Shown piece after piece: positions 38,608 to 47,635 of a DNA stretch of 64,000 nt. This DNA comes from Martelella lutilitoris (GTDB taxonomy: Bacteria > Pseudomonadota > Alphaproteobacteria > Rhizobiales > Rhizobiaceae), in the NCBI RefSeq assembly GCF_005924265.1, contig NZ_VCLB01000006.1:248001-312000 (forward strand). The letters run 5' to 3'. Every line of letters starts with the position of its first letter. Position 1 is the stretch's first letter. The notes below the pieces were generated by a model. It made no database searches. It saw only the letters and a list, made by a program, of their open reading frames with translations, and had not been told where the DNA came from. Made by a program: the position numbers and the translations under genes.

Positions 38608-39684
38608 TCAAAGCGCAGCGCCGGTTTCCGCATCGAAAATGTGAACCCGTTCGGGATCGATCTTTGCCTCGAACGGGTCGTCGTGATGGATCTCGCGCTC
38701 GCCGTCGACGATCGCGGTGACCTGCTGGCCGCCGAGTTCGAAGACGACATGGCTCTGCGCGCCCGTCGGCTCCACCAGAAGCGCGGTCCCCTTGATCACC
38801 GCGCCATCGCCGATATCCGGGTTCAGATGTTCGGGCCTGAGCCCGACCGTCACCTTCTGGCCGCGGGCGATGCCGTGGTGGTTCTTCGAGATCGGCAGCA
38901 GCGTGCCGTCGGAAAAGCGCACCGAGGGCACGCCGTCTGCCGCCTCGATCACCGCCGGCAGAAGGTTCATCGCCGGCGAGCCGATGAAGGCGGCAACAAA
39001 CAGGTTCGCCGGTTTCTTGTAGAGTTCGAGCGGCGTGCCCTGCTGCTCGATATGCCCCTTGTTCAGAACCACCACGCGGTCGGCCAGCGTCATAGCCTCG
39101 ATCTGGTCGTGGGTCACATAGATGGATGTGGTCTCGACACGCTGGTGCAGCGTCTTGATCTCCGAACGCATCTGCACCCTGAGCTTGGCATCAAGGTTCG
39201 ACAGCGGCTCGTCGAACAGGAAGACGGCCGGATTGCGCACCACGGCGCGACCCATGGCAACGCGCTGGCGCTGGCCGCCGGAAAGCTGCGAAGGCTTGCG
39301 ATCCAGAAGCGCCGTCAGGTCGAGCATGCGCGCCGCCTCCCCCACCCGTTCCTCGATTTCCGCCTTGGGGCGCTTGGCAAGGCGCAGGTTGAAGCCCATG
39401 TTTTCAGCCACCGTCATGTGCGGATAGAGCGCATAGGACTGGAACACCATGGCGATGTTGCGCTCGCGCGGCGTCAGGTCGTTGACGATCTCGCCGCCGA
39501 TCGAAATGTCGCCGCCGGTGATTTCCTCAAGCCCGGCAATCATCCGCAAAAGCGTGGACTTGCCGCAGCCGGAAGGCCCGACCAGGGCAACGAACTCGCC
39601 ATCCTGAATGTCGAGCGAAACGCCGTGGATCACCTCGAGCGCGCCGTAGGACTTTCTGACAGTGTTGAGGGTGACGGATGCCAT
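38608..39684 (-). CDS. Carbohydrate ABC importer ATPase (UgpC/MsmK type)
   Basis: 358-residue CUT1-family ATPase. The motor shows Walker A GPSGCGKST, Q-loop YALYPHMT, signature LSGGQRQRVAMGRA, Walker B FLFDEPLSNLD and switch His VTHDQIEAMTLAD. The regulatory C-terminal TOBE region starts about residue 235 (FIGSPAMNLLPA). It energises the two permeases encoded just upstream. Start at 39684 with GGGGAG 10 nt before it. It is the last gene of the leftward transporter operon. Confidence 0.96.
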   Translation of the reverse strand: MASVTLNTVRKSYGALEVIHGVSLDIQDGEFVALVGPSGCGKSTLLRMIAGLEEITGGDISIGGEIVNDLTPRERNIAMVFQSYALYPHMTVAENMGFNLRLAKRPKAEIEERVGEAARMLDLTALLDRKPSQLSGGQRQRVAMGRAVVRNPAVFLFDEPLSNLDAKLRVQMRSEIKTLHQRVETTSIYVTHDQIEAMTLADRVVVLNKGHIEQQGTPLELYKKPANLFVAAFIGSPAMNLLPAVIEAADGVPSVRFSDGTLLPISKNHHGIARGQKVTVGLRPEHLNPDIGDGAVIKGTALLVEPTGAQSHVVFELGGQQVTAIVDGEREIHHDDPFEAKIDPERVHIFDAETGAAL

Positions 39685-39706
39685 ATTGATCAAGCTCCCC
39701 GATGGT

Positions 39707-40591
39707 TCACGACTTGACGGCGCCGGCGGTGAGCCCGGCAATGATGTGTTTCTGCGCAACGAAGAAGGCGATCACCGTCGGCAGGATGGTGAGCGTGATG
39801 AAGGCGAGCACGAGTTGCCACTCGGTTGCGAACTCGCCCTTGTAAACCATGATCCCGAGCGGCCAGGGGTAGCGGTTTTCCGTGTTCAGCATGATCAGCG
39901 GAATGATGTAGCTGTTCCAGCTCTGCACGAAAGAGATGATGCCGACGGTCGCAATGATCGGCCGCGACAAGGGCATGGTCACGTGCCAGAAAAAGCCGAT
40001 ATAGCCGCAGCCATCAACAAAGGCGGCGTCGAACAATTCCTCCGGCAGGTTGCGGAAATAGTTGCGGAACAGAAGGATGCTCATGCCGAGGCCGAAGGCG
40101 ACCTGCGGCAGGATCACGCCCCAATAGGTGTCGAGCAGGCCGAGGTCGCGGATGCGGATATAGAGCGGCAGAATGGCCGTCGCCGCCGGAAACATCAGGC
40201 CGATGAGAAAATAGTTGAGCAGGTAGTCGGCGCCGAAGAAGCGCACATGGGCGAAGCAGAAGGCGGCGCAGGCGGCGAAGACGATGGTCAGGAACACGGT
40301 CACCGCCGCGATCAGCAGCGAATTGCCCATCTGCAGCCAGTAGCGCTGCGACAGGAGAATATCCGTATAGTTGCTCCACTGCCATTCGTTCGGCAGGCCG
40401 AAGGGATTTCCGCGCAGGTCCGGCAGGGTCTTGAAGCCGCCGAGCGCCGTGGTCAAAAGCGGCACGACGACGATCCCGGCGACGATCAGCAGCGAGACAT
40501 AGACATAGGTCTGCGTGCTGACGGAGAGTTTTCGGCCCTCGCCGCCCGATTTCGCGGCATCGATCGGTGCGTTTTCGGAGATCTCAGTCAT
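39707..40591 (-). CDS. Carbohydrate ABC permease, MalG type
   Basis: 294-residue inner membrane permease with six helices. The EAA loop is EELFDAAFVDGCGYIGFFWH, which docks to the ATPase. The C-terminus (EWQLVLAFITLTILPTVIAF, then AQKHIIAGLTAGAVK) is typical of MalG-like subunits. It overlaps the upstream permease by 8 nt (ATGACTGA), indicating translational coupling. Confidence 0.94.
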   Translation of the reverse strand: MTEISENAPIDAAKSGGEGRKLSVSTQTYVYVSLLIVAGIVVVPLLTTALGGFKTLPDLRGNPFGLPNEWQWSNYTDILLSQRYWLQMGNSLLIAAVTVFLTIVFAACAAFCFAHVRFFGADYLLNYFLIGLMFPAATAILPLYIRIRDLGLLDTYWGVILPQVAFGLGMSILLFRNYFRNLPEELFDAAFVDGCGYIGFFWHVTMPLSRPIIATVGIISFVQSWNSYIIPLIMLNTENRYPWPLGIMVYKGEFATEWQLVLAFITLTILPTVIAFFVAQKHIIAGLTAGAVKS

Positions 40592-41522
40592 TTTTCATGA
40601 ATATCCGTTTGTAGCCGAAGGCCAGCGTGACGCAGATGACGAACAGGATGACGCCGACGGCGCTGCCGAACCCGACCTGCATGCGGGTGACGCCGAAATT
40701 GTAAAGGAAGGTCACCATGGTCTGGGTCGAGTTCGCCGGGCCGCCGCCCGTCAGCGGCATGATCAGATCGAAGAGCTGCAGCGAGCCGATGACGGCGAAG
40801 AAGACGGAAAGCCTGACGGTCGAGCCGAGCATGGGCAGCGTCACCAGCCGGAACTTCTGCCAGCCGGTGGCGCCATCGATATCGGCGGCCTCCAGAATGC
40901 TGCGGTCGATCGCCTGCAGGCCGGCGATGAACAGCATCATGTGGAAGCCGAAATATTTCCACACGACGACGGCGAGGATTGCCGGCATGGCGGTGTCGGG
41001 ATCGGCCAGCAGGAACGGCGGCTCGGCGCCGAAGAAATGCCAGATGCCCGCGACCAGACCGAAATCGCCGTCGTAGACGAAGCGCCAGATCATGCCGGCG
41101 GCGACATCGGCCAACACATAGGGCAGGAAGAAGATCAGCCGGAAGAACAGGGCGCCCTTGATCCGCTTGGTCACCATGGTCGCAAGCCACAGCGCCAGCG
41201 GCAACTGAATGACGATCGAGACGAAGATGATGAGGAAGTTGTTGATCAGCGCCGTCTTGAAGGCGGCGTTGCGGAAAATGAGCTGGTAGTTGCGCAGATC
41301 CACCCATTTCGAGGGAGCGCCGTAACCGTTCCAATGAAAGAAGGAGTACCAGGCCGCTTCGCCCATCGGCAAGATCACCAGCACGGTGAAGAGCAGCAAG
41401 GCCGGCGGCAGGAAGATCACCAGCACCGGCAGCTTGGTGTGGGCGAGCGAACGCCGCCGTCTGGGTCTGCCCGGAGGTGCCGCGCCGACAGGCGGCGGCA
41501 GAATGGAGTCGGTCGTCGTCAT
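40584..41522 (-). CDS. Carbohydrate ABC permease, MalF type
   Basis: 312-residue permease with six helices after a basic, proline-rich N-terminal tail (PPPVGAAPPGRPRRRRS). The EAA loop RSILEAADIDGATGWQKFRL is intact and LPLTGGGPANSTQTMV is the MalF-type block. The ATG at 41522 has GGGAA upstream. It pairs with the MalG-type subunit. A 10-bp hairpin lies between the binding-protein gene and this one. Confidence 0.93.
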   Translation of the reverse strand: MTTTDSILPPPVGAAPPGRPRRRRSLAHTKLPVLVIFLPPALLLFTVLVILPMGEAAWYSFFHWNGYGAPSKWVDLRNYQLIFRNAAFKTALINNFLIIFVSIVIQLPLALWLATMVTKRIKGALFFRLIFFLPYVLADVAAGMIWRFVYDGDFGLVAGIWHFFGAEPPFLLADPDTAMPAILAVVVWKYFGFHMMLFIAGLQAIDRSILEAADIDGATGWQKFRLVTLPMLGSTVRLSVFFAVIGSLQLFDLIMPLTGGGPANSTQTMVTFLYNFGVTRMQVGFGSAVGVILFVICVTLAFGYKRIFMKND

Positions 41523-41635
41523 ACGGATGTTCCCGCGAGCTTTTCGGCGGCGTGGAAGCGCCATTTCCCTTGGGCAGGACACCGAAGGCCGCAGCGGAAA
41601 GCTGCAGCAACTCAGGTCACCGCAAGGCAGAGGAC

Positions 41636-41661
41636 GCGGGCTCCGCTCAGCCGGAGCCCGC
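41636..41661 (-). terminator. Intercistronic hairpin after the binding-protein gene
   Basis: GCGGGCTCCG and CGGAGCCCGC (41636-41645 and 41652-41661) form a perfect 10-bp stem with a 6-nt loop, 10 nt after the binding-protein stop. There is no T-run. Such structures stabilise or partly terminate transcripts so that binding protein exceeds permease, as in malE-malF. Confidence 0.65.
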
Positions 41662-41670
41662 AGACCGGGC

Positions 41671-42966
41671 TTACATGTTTTCCAGTTCGAACGTGTCCTG
41701 GATCTGCTGCGCCGCATCTTCGGGCGAAATCTGCCCGGACATGATCGCCACGCTCATGTCGTTGACGACCGCGCCGACATTGGGACCGAGATCCTGGTCA
41801 AGATAGTTCTGGTGCCAGGTCTCCTTGGCAAGCGCCTCCGCGCTGACCTTCAGCAGGGGATCGGTGATGGTTTCGGCCACGCCCTTCGTGACCGGAATGG
41901 TCTTGGCGACGGCGCTCCAGCGCTTGGCGACATCGGGGCTGGTGAAGTATTCGAGGAAGCCTTCCGTTTCGGGCGGCGCATCCTTGGTTACGGCCCAGCC
42001 GGTCAGGCCGCCGAGATTGTCGGTGACAACGCCCGGCGTACCTTCGATCACCGGGAAGGGAAAGATGCCGATATTGTCTTCGGCCAGTCCCTTGCCGTCG
42101 GTCGAATTGCTTGCCTGCGTGCGGCCGGTGCTCTCGAAGGAGAGGATCATCGCCGCGCGGCCATCGCCATAAGCGGCAAGCGCATCATTCCAGGTGGCGC
42201 CGAGATAGCCGTTCTGGAACGGCTCGAGCGCGCCGAGTTCCGCGGCAAGCTCGCCAGCCTTGACAAAGGGCTCTCCGGCAAAACCGTCGCCCTCGCCGGC
42301 CTTGGCTGCGGCAAAGCCGTCCTGGCCCGCCTCGCGCATGGCGAGGTAGCTCCAGTAGAAATGAAGCGGCCACTTGTCGCCACCGCCGCCGGCGATCGGG
42401 GTTATGCCGGCATCCTTGAGCGTCTTCACGGCGCCAATGAAGTCATCCCAGGTCTTGATCTGGGCGCCGTCCACGCCGGCCTTGTCGAAGAGTTCCTTGT
42501 TGTAGAAAAAGGAAACGACGCCCGTCTGCGTGGGCGCTGCCCAGACCTTGCCGTCGATCGTCATCCCATCGATGGACGAGGCATTGAGCTGGTTGCGCCA
42601 TTTGCCGCCGTCGGCATCAAGCGCCGGGGTGATGTCACGCAGCACGCCGGTCTCGCCCTGCGCCTTCAACACGCCGCCGCCCCACGTATAGAACATGCTC
42701 GGGATTTCCGACGACTGCAAAAGCGTCGGCAGTTTGGCCTTGAACGCCTGATTTTCGAGGAATTGCATGTCGATCGTCACGCCGGGATTGGCCTGTTCGT
42801 ATTCGTCGACAATCTGGTTCCAGAGCTCGAGCACCGGCTCCTGGTTTTCCAGATGCAGCCATTTGATGGTCGTATCAGCGGATGCCGTCGCGCTGGTCGC
42901 TGCCAGAGCGGCAATGCTCACGGCAACGGCCGCGCTGTGACGCAGCCATTTGCGTAGTCCTGACAT
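41671..42966 (-). CDS. Sugar ABC transporter substrate-binding protein
   Basis: 431-residue periplasmic binding protein of the CUT1 (MalE/UgpB) type. It has a signal peptide (LRKWLRHSAAVAVSIAALAA to ATSATASA). The mature part starts DTTIKWLHLENQEPVLELWN, and IPSMFYTWGGGVLKAQ, KVWAAPTQTGVVSFFYNKEL and YGDGRAAMIL are family blocks. The exact sugar cannot be read from sequence. Start at 42966 with GGGAGGAG 6 nt before it. It is first in the operon and divergent from the ROK regulator. Confidence 0.95.
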   Translation of the reverse strand: MSGLRKWLRHSAAVAVSIAALAATSATASADTTIKWLHLENQEPVLELWNQIVDEYEQANPGVTIDMQFLENQAFKAKLPTLLQSSEIPSMFYTWGGGVLKAQGETGVLRDITPALDADGGKWRNQLNASSIDGMTIDGKVWAAPTQTGVVSFFYNKELFDKAGVDGAQIKTWDDFIGAVKTLKDAGITPIAGGGGDKWPLHFYWSYLAMREAGQDGFAAAKAGEGDGFAGEPFVKAGELAAELGALEPFQNGYLGATWNDALAAYGDGRAAMILSFESTGRTQASNSTDGKGLAEDNIGIFPFPVIEGTPGVVTDNLGGLTGWAVTKDAPPETEGFLEYFTSPDVAKRWSAVAKTIPVTKGVAETITDPLLKVSAEALAKETWHQNYLDQDLGPNVGAVVNDMSVAIMSGQISPEDAAQQIQDTFELENM

Positions 42967-42998
42967 TTGCACTCCTCCCAAAGCACTTTTCTCAGTAT

Positions 42999-43056
42999 CC
43001 GGATTAAATATCCGGCGGGACCTGAATTTTGTCAACCGGTATTTGATGAATATCGG
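42999..43056. promoter_or_regulatory. Paired operators between the ABC operon and ROK gene
   Basis: CCGGAT-TAAAT-ATCCGG (42999-43015) is a perfect inverted repeat. CCGGTATT-TGATG-AATATCGG (43036-43056) is an imperfect one with the same 5-nt spacer. Their centres are 39 bp apart in the 227-nt divergent spacer. ROK repressors bind such palindromes, so these are likely operators of the adjacent regulator. The rest of the spacer holds direct repeats of GGGCAAT. Confidence 0.6.
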
Positions 43057-43193
43057 GCAATATGCCTTATATTTGGGCAATCAATGCAAAAACCGCTTGC
43101 ATGGAACGTGTCTTCGGGACTAAAAAACGCTTGTTAATTATTTCGCGTTGCGGAAAAAATAACGCCTGTCCCGAACCTGCCCGGCGAGCCCTC

Positions 43194-44393
43194 ATGAAGA
43201 CTGCTGATCCTGAATTGATGCGAGCAATCAACCGGTTGAGCGTGCTGGACGCGATCCGGCGCCACGGACCGATCTCGCGCATTGAGATCAGCAAACGCAC
43301 GGAGCTTTCGACCAGCACGGTTTCCGCCATCACCGCCTCGCTGATCGATGACGGCCTCATCCTCTCGCGCCACGAAGGCGATCTGCGCAACGCGGCCGCG
43401 CGCGGCCGCCCCCGGGTCATGCTGGAACTCAACCCAGAAGCCTCGCGCATTGTCGGCGCGAAGATCGCCGCCACCCGCATGACCTTCGTCGTCGCCAATT
43501 TCTCCGGCGAGGTGCTGTCGGAATTCTCGCTGCCGGTGCGCATCGACCGCATGCCGATCGACGTGATTGCCGATCTGGTCGAGGACGGCGTGCGCGCCTG
43601 CGTGATGGATACCGGGCTGACGCTTGCCGAGATCGACATGATCTGTCTCGGCATTCCGGGCGTGGTCGAGCACCGCACCGGCATTGTGCGCTCAAGCCCG
43701 ATCTTCAGCGACGAGAATGTGGATTTCGCTGCCGTCATGTCGCCGCGCTTTGCCATCCGCACGATCGTGGAAAGCGATGTCCATGCCGTGACGCTTGCCC
43801 ATCACTGGTTCGGCAAGGCCCGCCATCTGGACGACATGGTGCTGATCTCGCTGGAACGCACGCTCGGGCTTGGCGTTCTGCACAATCGTGAACTTTTCCG
43901 CGGTGCGGGCGGGCTCAGCCACAATCTCGGCGACCTCGTGCTCGGCAGCAGCGCAGACGGCATTTCGCGGCTGGCAAGCCTTGCCGGCGAAAACGCCATC
44001 CTCGGCGACGGCCCGCGCGAGGGGCTTTACGCCGATGCGATCCGGCTCGGCCGCGGCATTTCCCACGCGCAGACGCTGATTGCGGCGAAGGACGCGCAGA
44101 TCACCTCTGCTGCAGAACGCGCCGGCGAGGCCGTCGGCGTCACGGTCGCCAATATCGTTACCCTGTTTGCACCGCCGCGCGTCATTCTGGTGGGCTCCAG
44201 CCTCGCGCTCGGCAAGCCATTTATCGACCGTCTGACGGACGGTTTCAACAGCGCGATACCCCCGTCCCTCGCCGATGTCAGCGAACTCGTCTTCGACGAC
44301 GCGGACGATTTCTTCTGGGCGCGCGGGGCGGCGGCCGTCGCGCTCCACGAACTTTATGAATCGCCATGGAACACGACCGGCCCCGCGCTTTGA
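43194..44393 (+). CDS. ROK-family transcriptional regulator
   Basis: 399-residue repressor with an N-terminal winged helix-turn-helix (LSVLDAIRRHGPISRIEISK, then STSTVSAITASLIDDGLI, about residues 14-65) and a C-terminal ROK sugar-kinase-like domain (GAKIAATRMTFVVANFSGEV, DMICLGIPGVVEH, PPRVILVGSSLALG). The usual ROK zinc-site cluster CxCGxxGC is not visible. The ATP-dependent kinase role is not expected in such regulators. The ATG at 43194 begins directly before the HTH. It probably represses the divergent ABC operon and perhaps the downstream dehydrogenase gene, in answer to the imported sugar. Confidence 0.9.
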   Translation: MKTADPELMRAINRLSVLDAIRRHGPISRIEISKRTELSTSTVSAITASLIDDGLILSRHEGDLRNAAARGRPRVMLELNPEASRIVGAKIAATRMTFVVANFSGEVLSEFSLPVRIDRMPIDVIADLVEDGVRACVMDTGLTLAEIDMICLGIPGVVEHRTGIVRSSPIFSDENVDFAAVMSPRFAIRTIVESDVHAVTLAHHWFGKARHLDDMVLISLERTLGLGVLHNRELFRGAGGLSHNLGDLVLGSSADGISRLASLAGENAILGDGPREGLYADAIRLGRGISHAQTLIAAKDAQITSAAERAGEAVGVTVANIVTLFAPPRVILVGSSLALGKPFIDRLTDGFNSAIPPSLADVSELVFDDADDFFWARGAAAVALHELYESPWNTTGPAL

Positions 44394-44434
44394 GGAAGGC
44401 GCGGCGGAGTTTCAACTTTCGGGAGGAGTGAAAG

Positions 44435-45535
44435 ATGGAAAGAGTAGGGATCGGCATCATCGGATGCGGCAATATTTCGGGCGCCTACCTGAAGGCGATG
44501 GCCGGGTTCGACATTCTCGAAATCCGCGGCATTGCCGACCTCAACCAGGCTGCCGCCGAAGCAAAGGCGGCCGAATTCAACGTACCGGTGAGCACGATCG
44601 ACCGGCTGATGAGGGAACCCAAGGTCGAGATCATCCTCAACCTCACCATTCCGCGCGCCCATGTAGAGGTCGGCCTGAAGGCGCTTGCGGCCGGAAAGCA
44701 CACTTATTCGGAAAAGCCGCTCGGCATTAATTTCGCGGAAGGGAAAAAACTTGCCGAGGCGGCGAAAAAGGCAGGACTGAGGATCGGCGCGGCGCCCGAC
44801 ACCTTTCTTGGCGGCGGACACCAGACCTCCCGTGCGGTCGTCGACAGCGGCGCCCTCGGCCTTGCCGTCGGCGGCACCGCGAGCTTTATGCGGCCGGGAC
44901 ACGAGTCCTGGCACCCGAACCCGGACTTCTACTACGATATCGGCGGCGGCCCGATGCTCGACATGGGCCCCTATTACATCACCGACCTCGTCAATCTCTT
45001 CGGCCCGGTCAAAAGCGTCGCGGGCTTTGCCACCATGCTGCGCCGGGAGCGCACGATCACCAGCGAGCCGCGCCGGGGCGAGATCATCCAGGTCAAGGTG
45101 CCGACCCATATCGCCGGCGTGCTTTCGTTTGAAAACGGTGCGGTGGTGCAGGTGACGATGAGCTTCGATGTCGCCGGCCACAAGCATGTGCCGATCGAGA
45201 TCTATGGCACGGAAGGCACGCTGCTCGTGCCGGACCCCAATTTCTTCAAGGGGCCGATCTCGCTTCTCAAAAAGGGCGGCGAATTCGAGGACTACCCCGT
45301 CGATCAGCCCTATGCGGACGACAATTACCGATCCATCGGCCTTGCCGACATGGCCTATGCGATCCGCAACGACAGGCCGCACAGAGCCAATGGCGATCTG
45401 GCGCTGCACGTGCTGGAGGTGATGGAGGCCTTCGGCATTGCCGCCGAGACCGGAAAGACCGTCGCGATCTCAACGACCGTCGAGCGACCGGCGCCGCTGT
45501 CGGATTCACTCGTCAACGGCGTGCTCGGCAAATAG
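44435..45535 (+). CDS. Gfo/Idh/MocA family oxidoreductase
   Basis: 366-residue NAD(P)-dependent dehydrogenase of sugars or polyols. The nucleotide-binding N-terminus VGIGIIGCGNISGAYLKAM is at residues 4-22 and SEKPLG (the conserved catalytic Lys) near residue 95. The C-terminal alpha/beta domain includes GGGPMLDMGPYYITDLVNLF, where the substrate-binding Asp and Tyr lie. It follows the ROK regulator by 41 nt with CGGGAGGAG before the ATG. It probably oxidises the sugar brought in by the neighbouring transporter or an inositol-like compound. Confidence 0.91.
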   Translation: MERVGIGIIGCGNISGAYLKAMAGFDILEIRGIADLNQAAAEAKAAEFNVPVSTIDRLMREPKVEIILNLTIPRAHVEVGLKALAAGKHTYSEKPLGINFAEGKKLAEAAKKAGLRIGAAPDTFLGGGHQTSRAVVDSGALGLAVGGTASFMRPGHESWHPNPDFYYDIGGGPMLDMGPYYITDLVNLFGPVKSVAGFATMLRRERTITSEPRRGEIIQVKVPTHIAGVLSFENGAVVQVTMSFDVAGHKHVPIEIYGTEGTLLVPDPNFFKGPISLLKKGGEFEDYPVDQPYADDNYRSIGLADMAYAIRNDRPHRANGDLALHVLEVMEAFGIAAETGKTVAISTTVERPAPLSDSLVNGVLGK

Positions 45536-45602
45536 GTCGAGCGCCGGGAAGATTTCAAACCGGCCGGGCTTCCTGAACGGCCGAAGATGAAGGAGAACAA
45601 TC

Positions 45603-46244
45603 ATGCGCGAAGCACTTATCGTCTGGGGCGGCTGGAGCGGTCACGAGCCAGAGGAATGCGCCCATATCATCCGCGACATGCTGCAGGAGGATGGGTTCAA
45701 GGTCTATGTGGAGCATTCCACCGAGGCCTTCGCCGACCCGCAGATCAAGGATCTGAGCCTGATCGTGCCGATCGTGACCATGTCGAAGATCGAGAAGGAG
45801 GAGGTGAAGAACCTTTCCGCCGCCGTGGAGAGCGGCGTCGGCATTGCCGGCTATCACGGCGGGGCGGGTGACGCCTTCCGCGATTCAGTCGACTACCAGT
45901 TCATCATCGGCGGCCAATGGGTCGCCCACCCAGGCAACATCATCGACTACCGGGTGAATGTGACGAAGCCGGACGATCCGATCATGGAAGGCATCTCGGA
46001 TTTCCCCTACACTTCAGAACAGTATTACATGCATGTGGACCCCTCTAACGAGGTCCTGGCCACGACCACCTTTGCCGGCGACCATGCCGAATGGATCGAC
46101 GGCGTGGTCATGCCCGTGGTCTGGAAACGGCGTCACGGCAAGGGCCGGGTCTTCTATTCCTCGCTCGGCCATGTGGCGAGCGAGTTTCAGGTTCCGGAGA
46201 TGGCGACCATCTTCCGTCGCGGCGCCAACTGGGCGGCGCGCTGA
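45603..46244 (+). CDS. ThuA-like domain protein
   Basis: 213-residue protein with the ThuA (trehalose utilisation-like) glutamine amidotransferase-like fold. REALIVWGGWSGHEPEECAH starts it, ESGVGIAGYHGGAGDAF is the nucleophile-elbow-like region, and PVVWKRRHGKGRVFYSSLGH is the signature end. The fold usually lacks the class I amidotransferase Cys; here no such Cys is visible in the elbow. ThuA genes go with Gfo/Idh/MocA dehydrogenases in sugar clusters, as here. Function is unknown, possibly sugar keto-hydrolysis. Confidence 0.88.
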   Translation: MREALIVWGGWSGHEPEECAHIIRDMLQEDGFKVYVEHSTEAFADPQIKDLSLIVPIVTMSKIEKEEVKNLSAAVESGVGIAGYHGGAGDAFRDSVDYQFIIGGQWVAHPGNIIDYRVNVTKPDDPIMEGISDFPYTSEQYYMHVDPSNEVLATTTFAGDHAEWIDGVVMPVVWKRRHGKGRVFYSSLGHVASEFQVPEMATIFRRGANWAAR

Positions 46245-46300
46245 CATTGCAATAGGCGAAGGTCACCCACCGGTCTTCGCTCAGAAAACAGGAGAATATC

Positions 46301-47332
46301 ATGGAATATCGCAGGCTTGGAAACAGCGGCACGGTCGTCACCAATCTCTGCCTTGGGACCATGACCTTTGGCGACGAGGCCGACGAGGCGACATCCTTTC
46401 GCCTGATGGATGCCTATGTGGCAGCCGGCGGCAATTTCATCGACACCGCCAATGTCTATTCGACCGGCCTCTCGGAGGAAATCGTCGGCCGCTGGCTGAA
46501 GCAGAAGCCGGATATCACCAAGGAGCTGGTGATTGCCACCAAGGCGCGGTTTCCCATGGGCGACGGTCCGAACCGCATCGGTCTTTCGCGCAAGAACCTG
46601 GCCGAGGCGCTCGATGCCTCGCTTGTCCGCCTCGGCGTCGAGCAGATCGACCTCTACCAGCTTCACGCATGGGACGCGTTGACGCCGCTGGAGGAATCGC
46701 TACGCTTTCTCGATGACGCCATTTCGAGCGGCAAGATCGCCTATTACGGCTTTTCCAACTTCATCGGCTGGCAGTTGACCAAGGCGGTCTGGATCGCGAA
46801 ATCGAGCGGCTTCGCCGCCCCGGTAACGCTGCAGCCGCAATATAATCTTCTGGCGCGCGGCATCGAGCACGAGATCGTACCGGCCTGCGAGGATGCGGGC
46901 ATGGGGCTCCTGCCCTGGTCGCCGCTCGCCGGCGGCTGGCTTTCCGGCAAGTACAAGCGCGACCAGATGCCGAGCGGCGCCACCCGGCTCGGCGAAAATC
47001 CGGCGCGCGGCATGGAGGCCTATGACAAGCACAATGCCAAATCCGTGACCTGGGAGGTTCTGGGCGCGCTGGAGGACATCGCGGACGCCCACAACGCCAG
47101 CATGGCTCAGGTGGCGCTCGCCTGGCTTGCCGACCAACCTTCGGTCACCTCCGTCATTCTGGGCGCGCGCACGGAGGCCCAACTTGCCGACAATCTCGGC
47201 GCGGCAGACCTGAAGCTTTCGGACGCGGAAATCGGTCGGCTCACCGAGGTCAGCACCCAGACCATGCCGGATTATCCTTACGGTCCGGCCGGCGTCGCCC
47301 AGCGCTTCCGCAAGATCGAGGGCGGGCGGTAA
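46301..47332 (+). CDS. Aldo/keto reductase A
   Basis: 343-residue TIM-barrel NADPH oxidoreductase. The catalytic tetrad appears as DTANVYSTG (Asp, Tyr), ATKARFPMG (Lys) and YQLHAWD (His). The C-terminal cofactor motif is SVILGARTEAQLADNL. It ends the rightward ROK-Gfo-ThuA block with 56 nt to the ThuA gene. It shares about the same layout as the convergent reductase B 300 nt away. The substrate is presumably the carbonyl form of the same sugar. Confidence 0.92.
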   Translation: MEYRRLGNSGTVVTNLCLGTMTFGDEADEATSFRLMDAYVAAGGNFIDTANVYSTGLSEEIVGRWLKQKPDITKELVIATKARFPMGDGPNRIGLSRKNLAEALDASLVRLGVEQIDLYQLHAWDALTPLEESLRFLDDAISSGKIAYYGFSNFIGWQLTKAVWIAKSSGFAAPVTLQPQYNLLARGIEHEIVPACEDAGMGLLPWSPLAGGWLSGKYKRDQMPSGATRLGENPARGMEAYDKHNAKSVTWEVLGALEDIADAHNASMAQVALAWLADQPSVTSVILGARTEAQLADNLGAADLKLSDAEIGRLTEVSTQTMPDYPYGPAGVAQRFRKIEGGR

Positions 47333-47410
47333 CAGGAACGCGGCCATCTTGGCGGCGCCAGACTGCTGACAAACCCTTTTAGGGACATCCGGAGCCCGCC
47401 TCCCCCTTTT

Positions 47411-47527
47411 CCGTCACCCCGGCCTTGAGCCGGGGTCCAGGGCTGCCGAACGCCTTGCGCCCGAAGGATGCAAGTGGATAGCCAAAATTGCTTGGCCCTG
47501 GATGCCGGATCGAGCCCGGCATGACGG
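47411..47527. repeat. Palindromic intergenic repeat between two aldo/keto reductase genes
   Basis: The 117-bp segment has outer arms CCGTCA/TGACGG, inner arms CCAGGG/CCCTGG, and two hairpins (CCCCGGC/GCCGGGG; a second with GCCGG/CCGGC). It lies between convergent genes in a 303-nt gap. Palindromes with CCCCGGCCTTGAGCCGGGG-like cores are common intergenic repeats in alphaproteobacteria. No gene is present in the gap. Confidence 0.7.
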
Positions 47528-47635
47528 AAGTATCTGATGGGCAATTGGTCAAAAAACTGTGGCAGGGTTTGCCAGGCCTTCGATTTGCTGAAAGACTTGC
47601 CCTTCCCAAGTGCGAGCCGTTACGCTGACGGCCCG

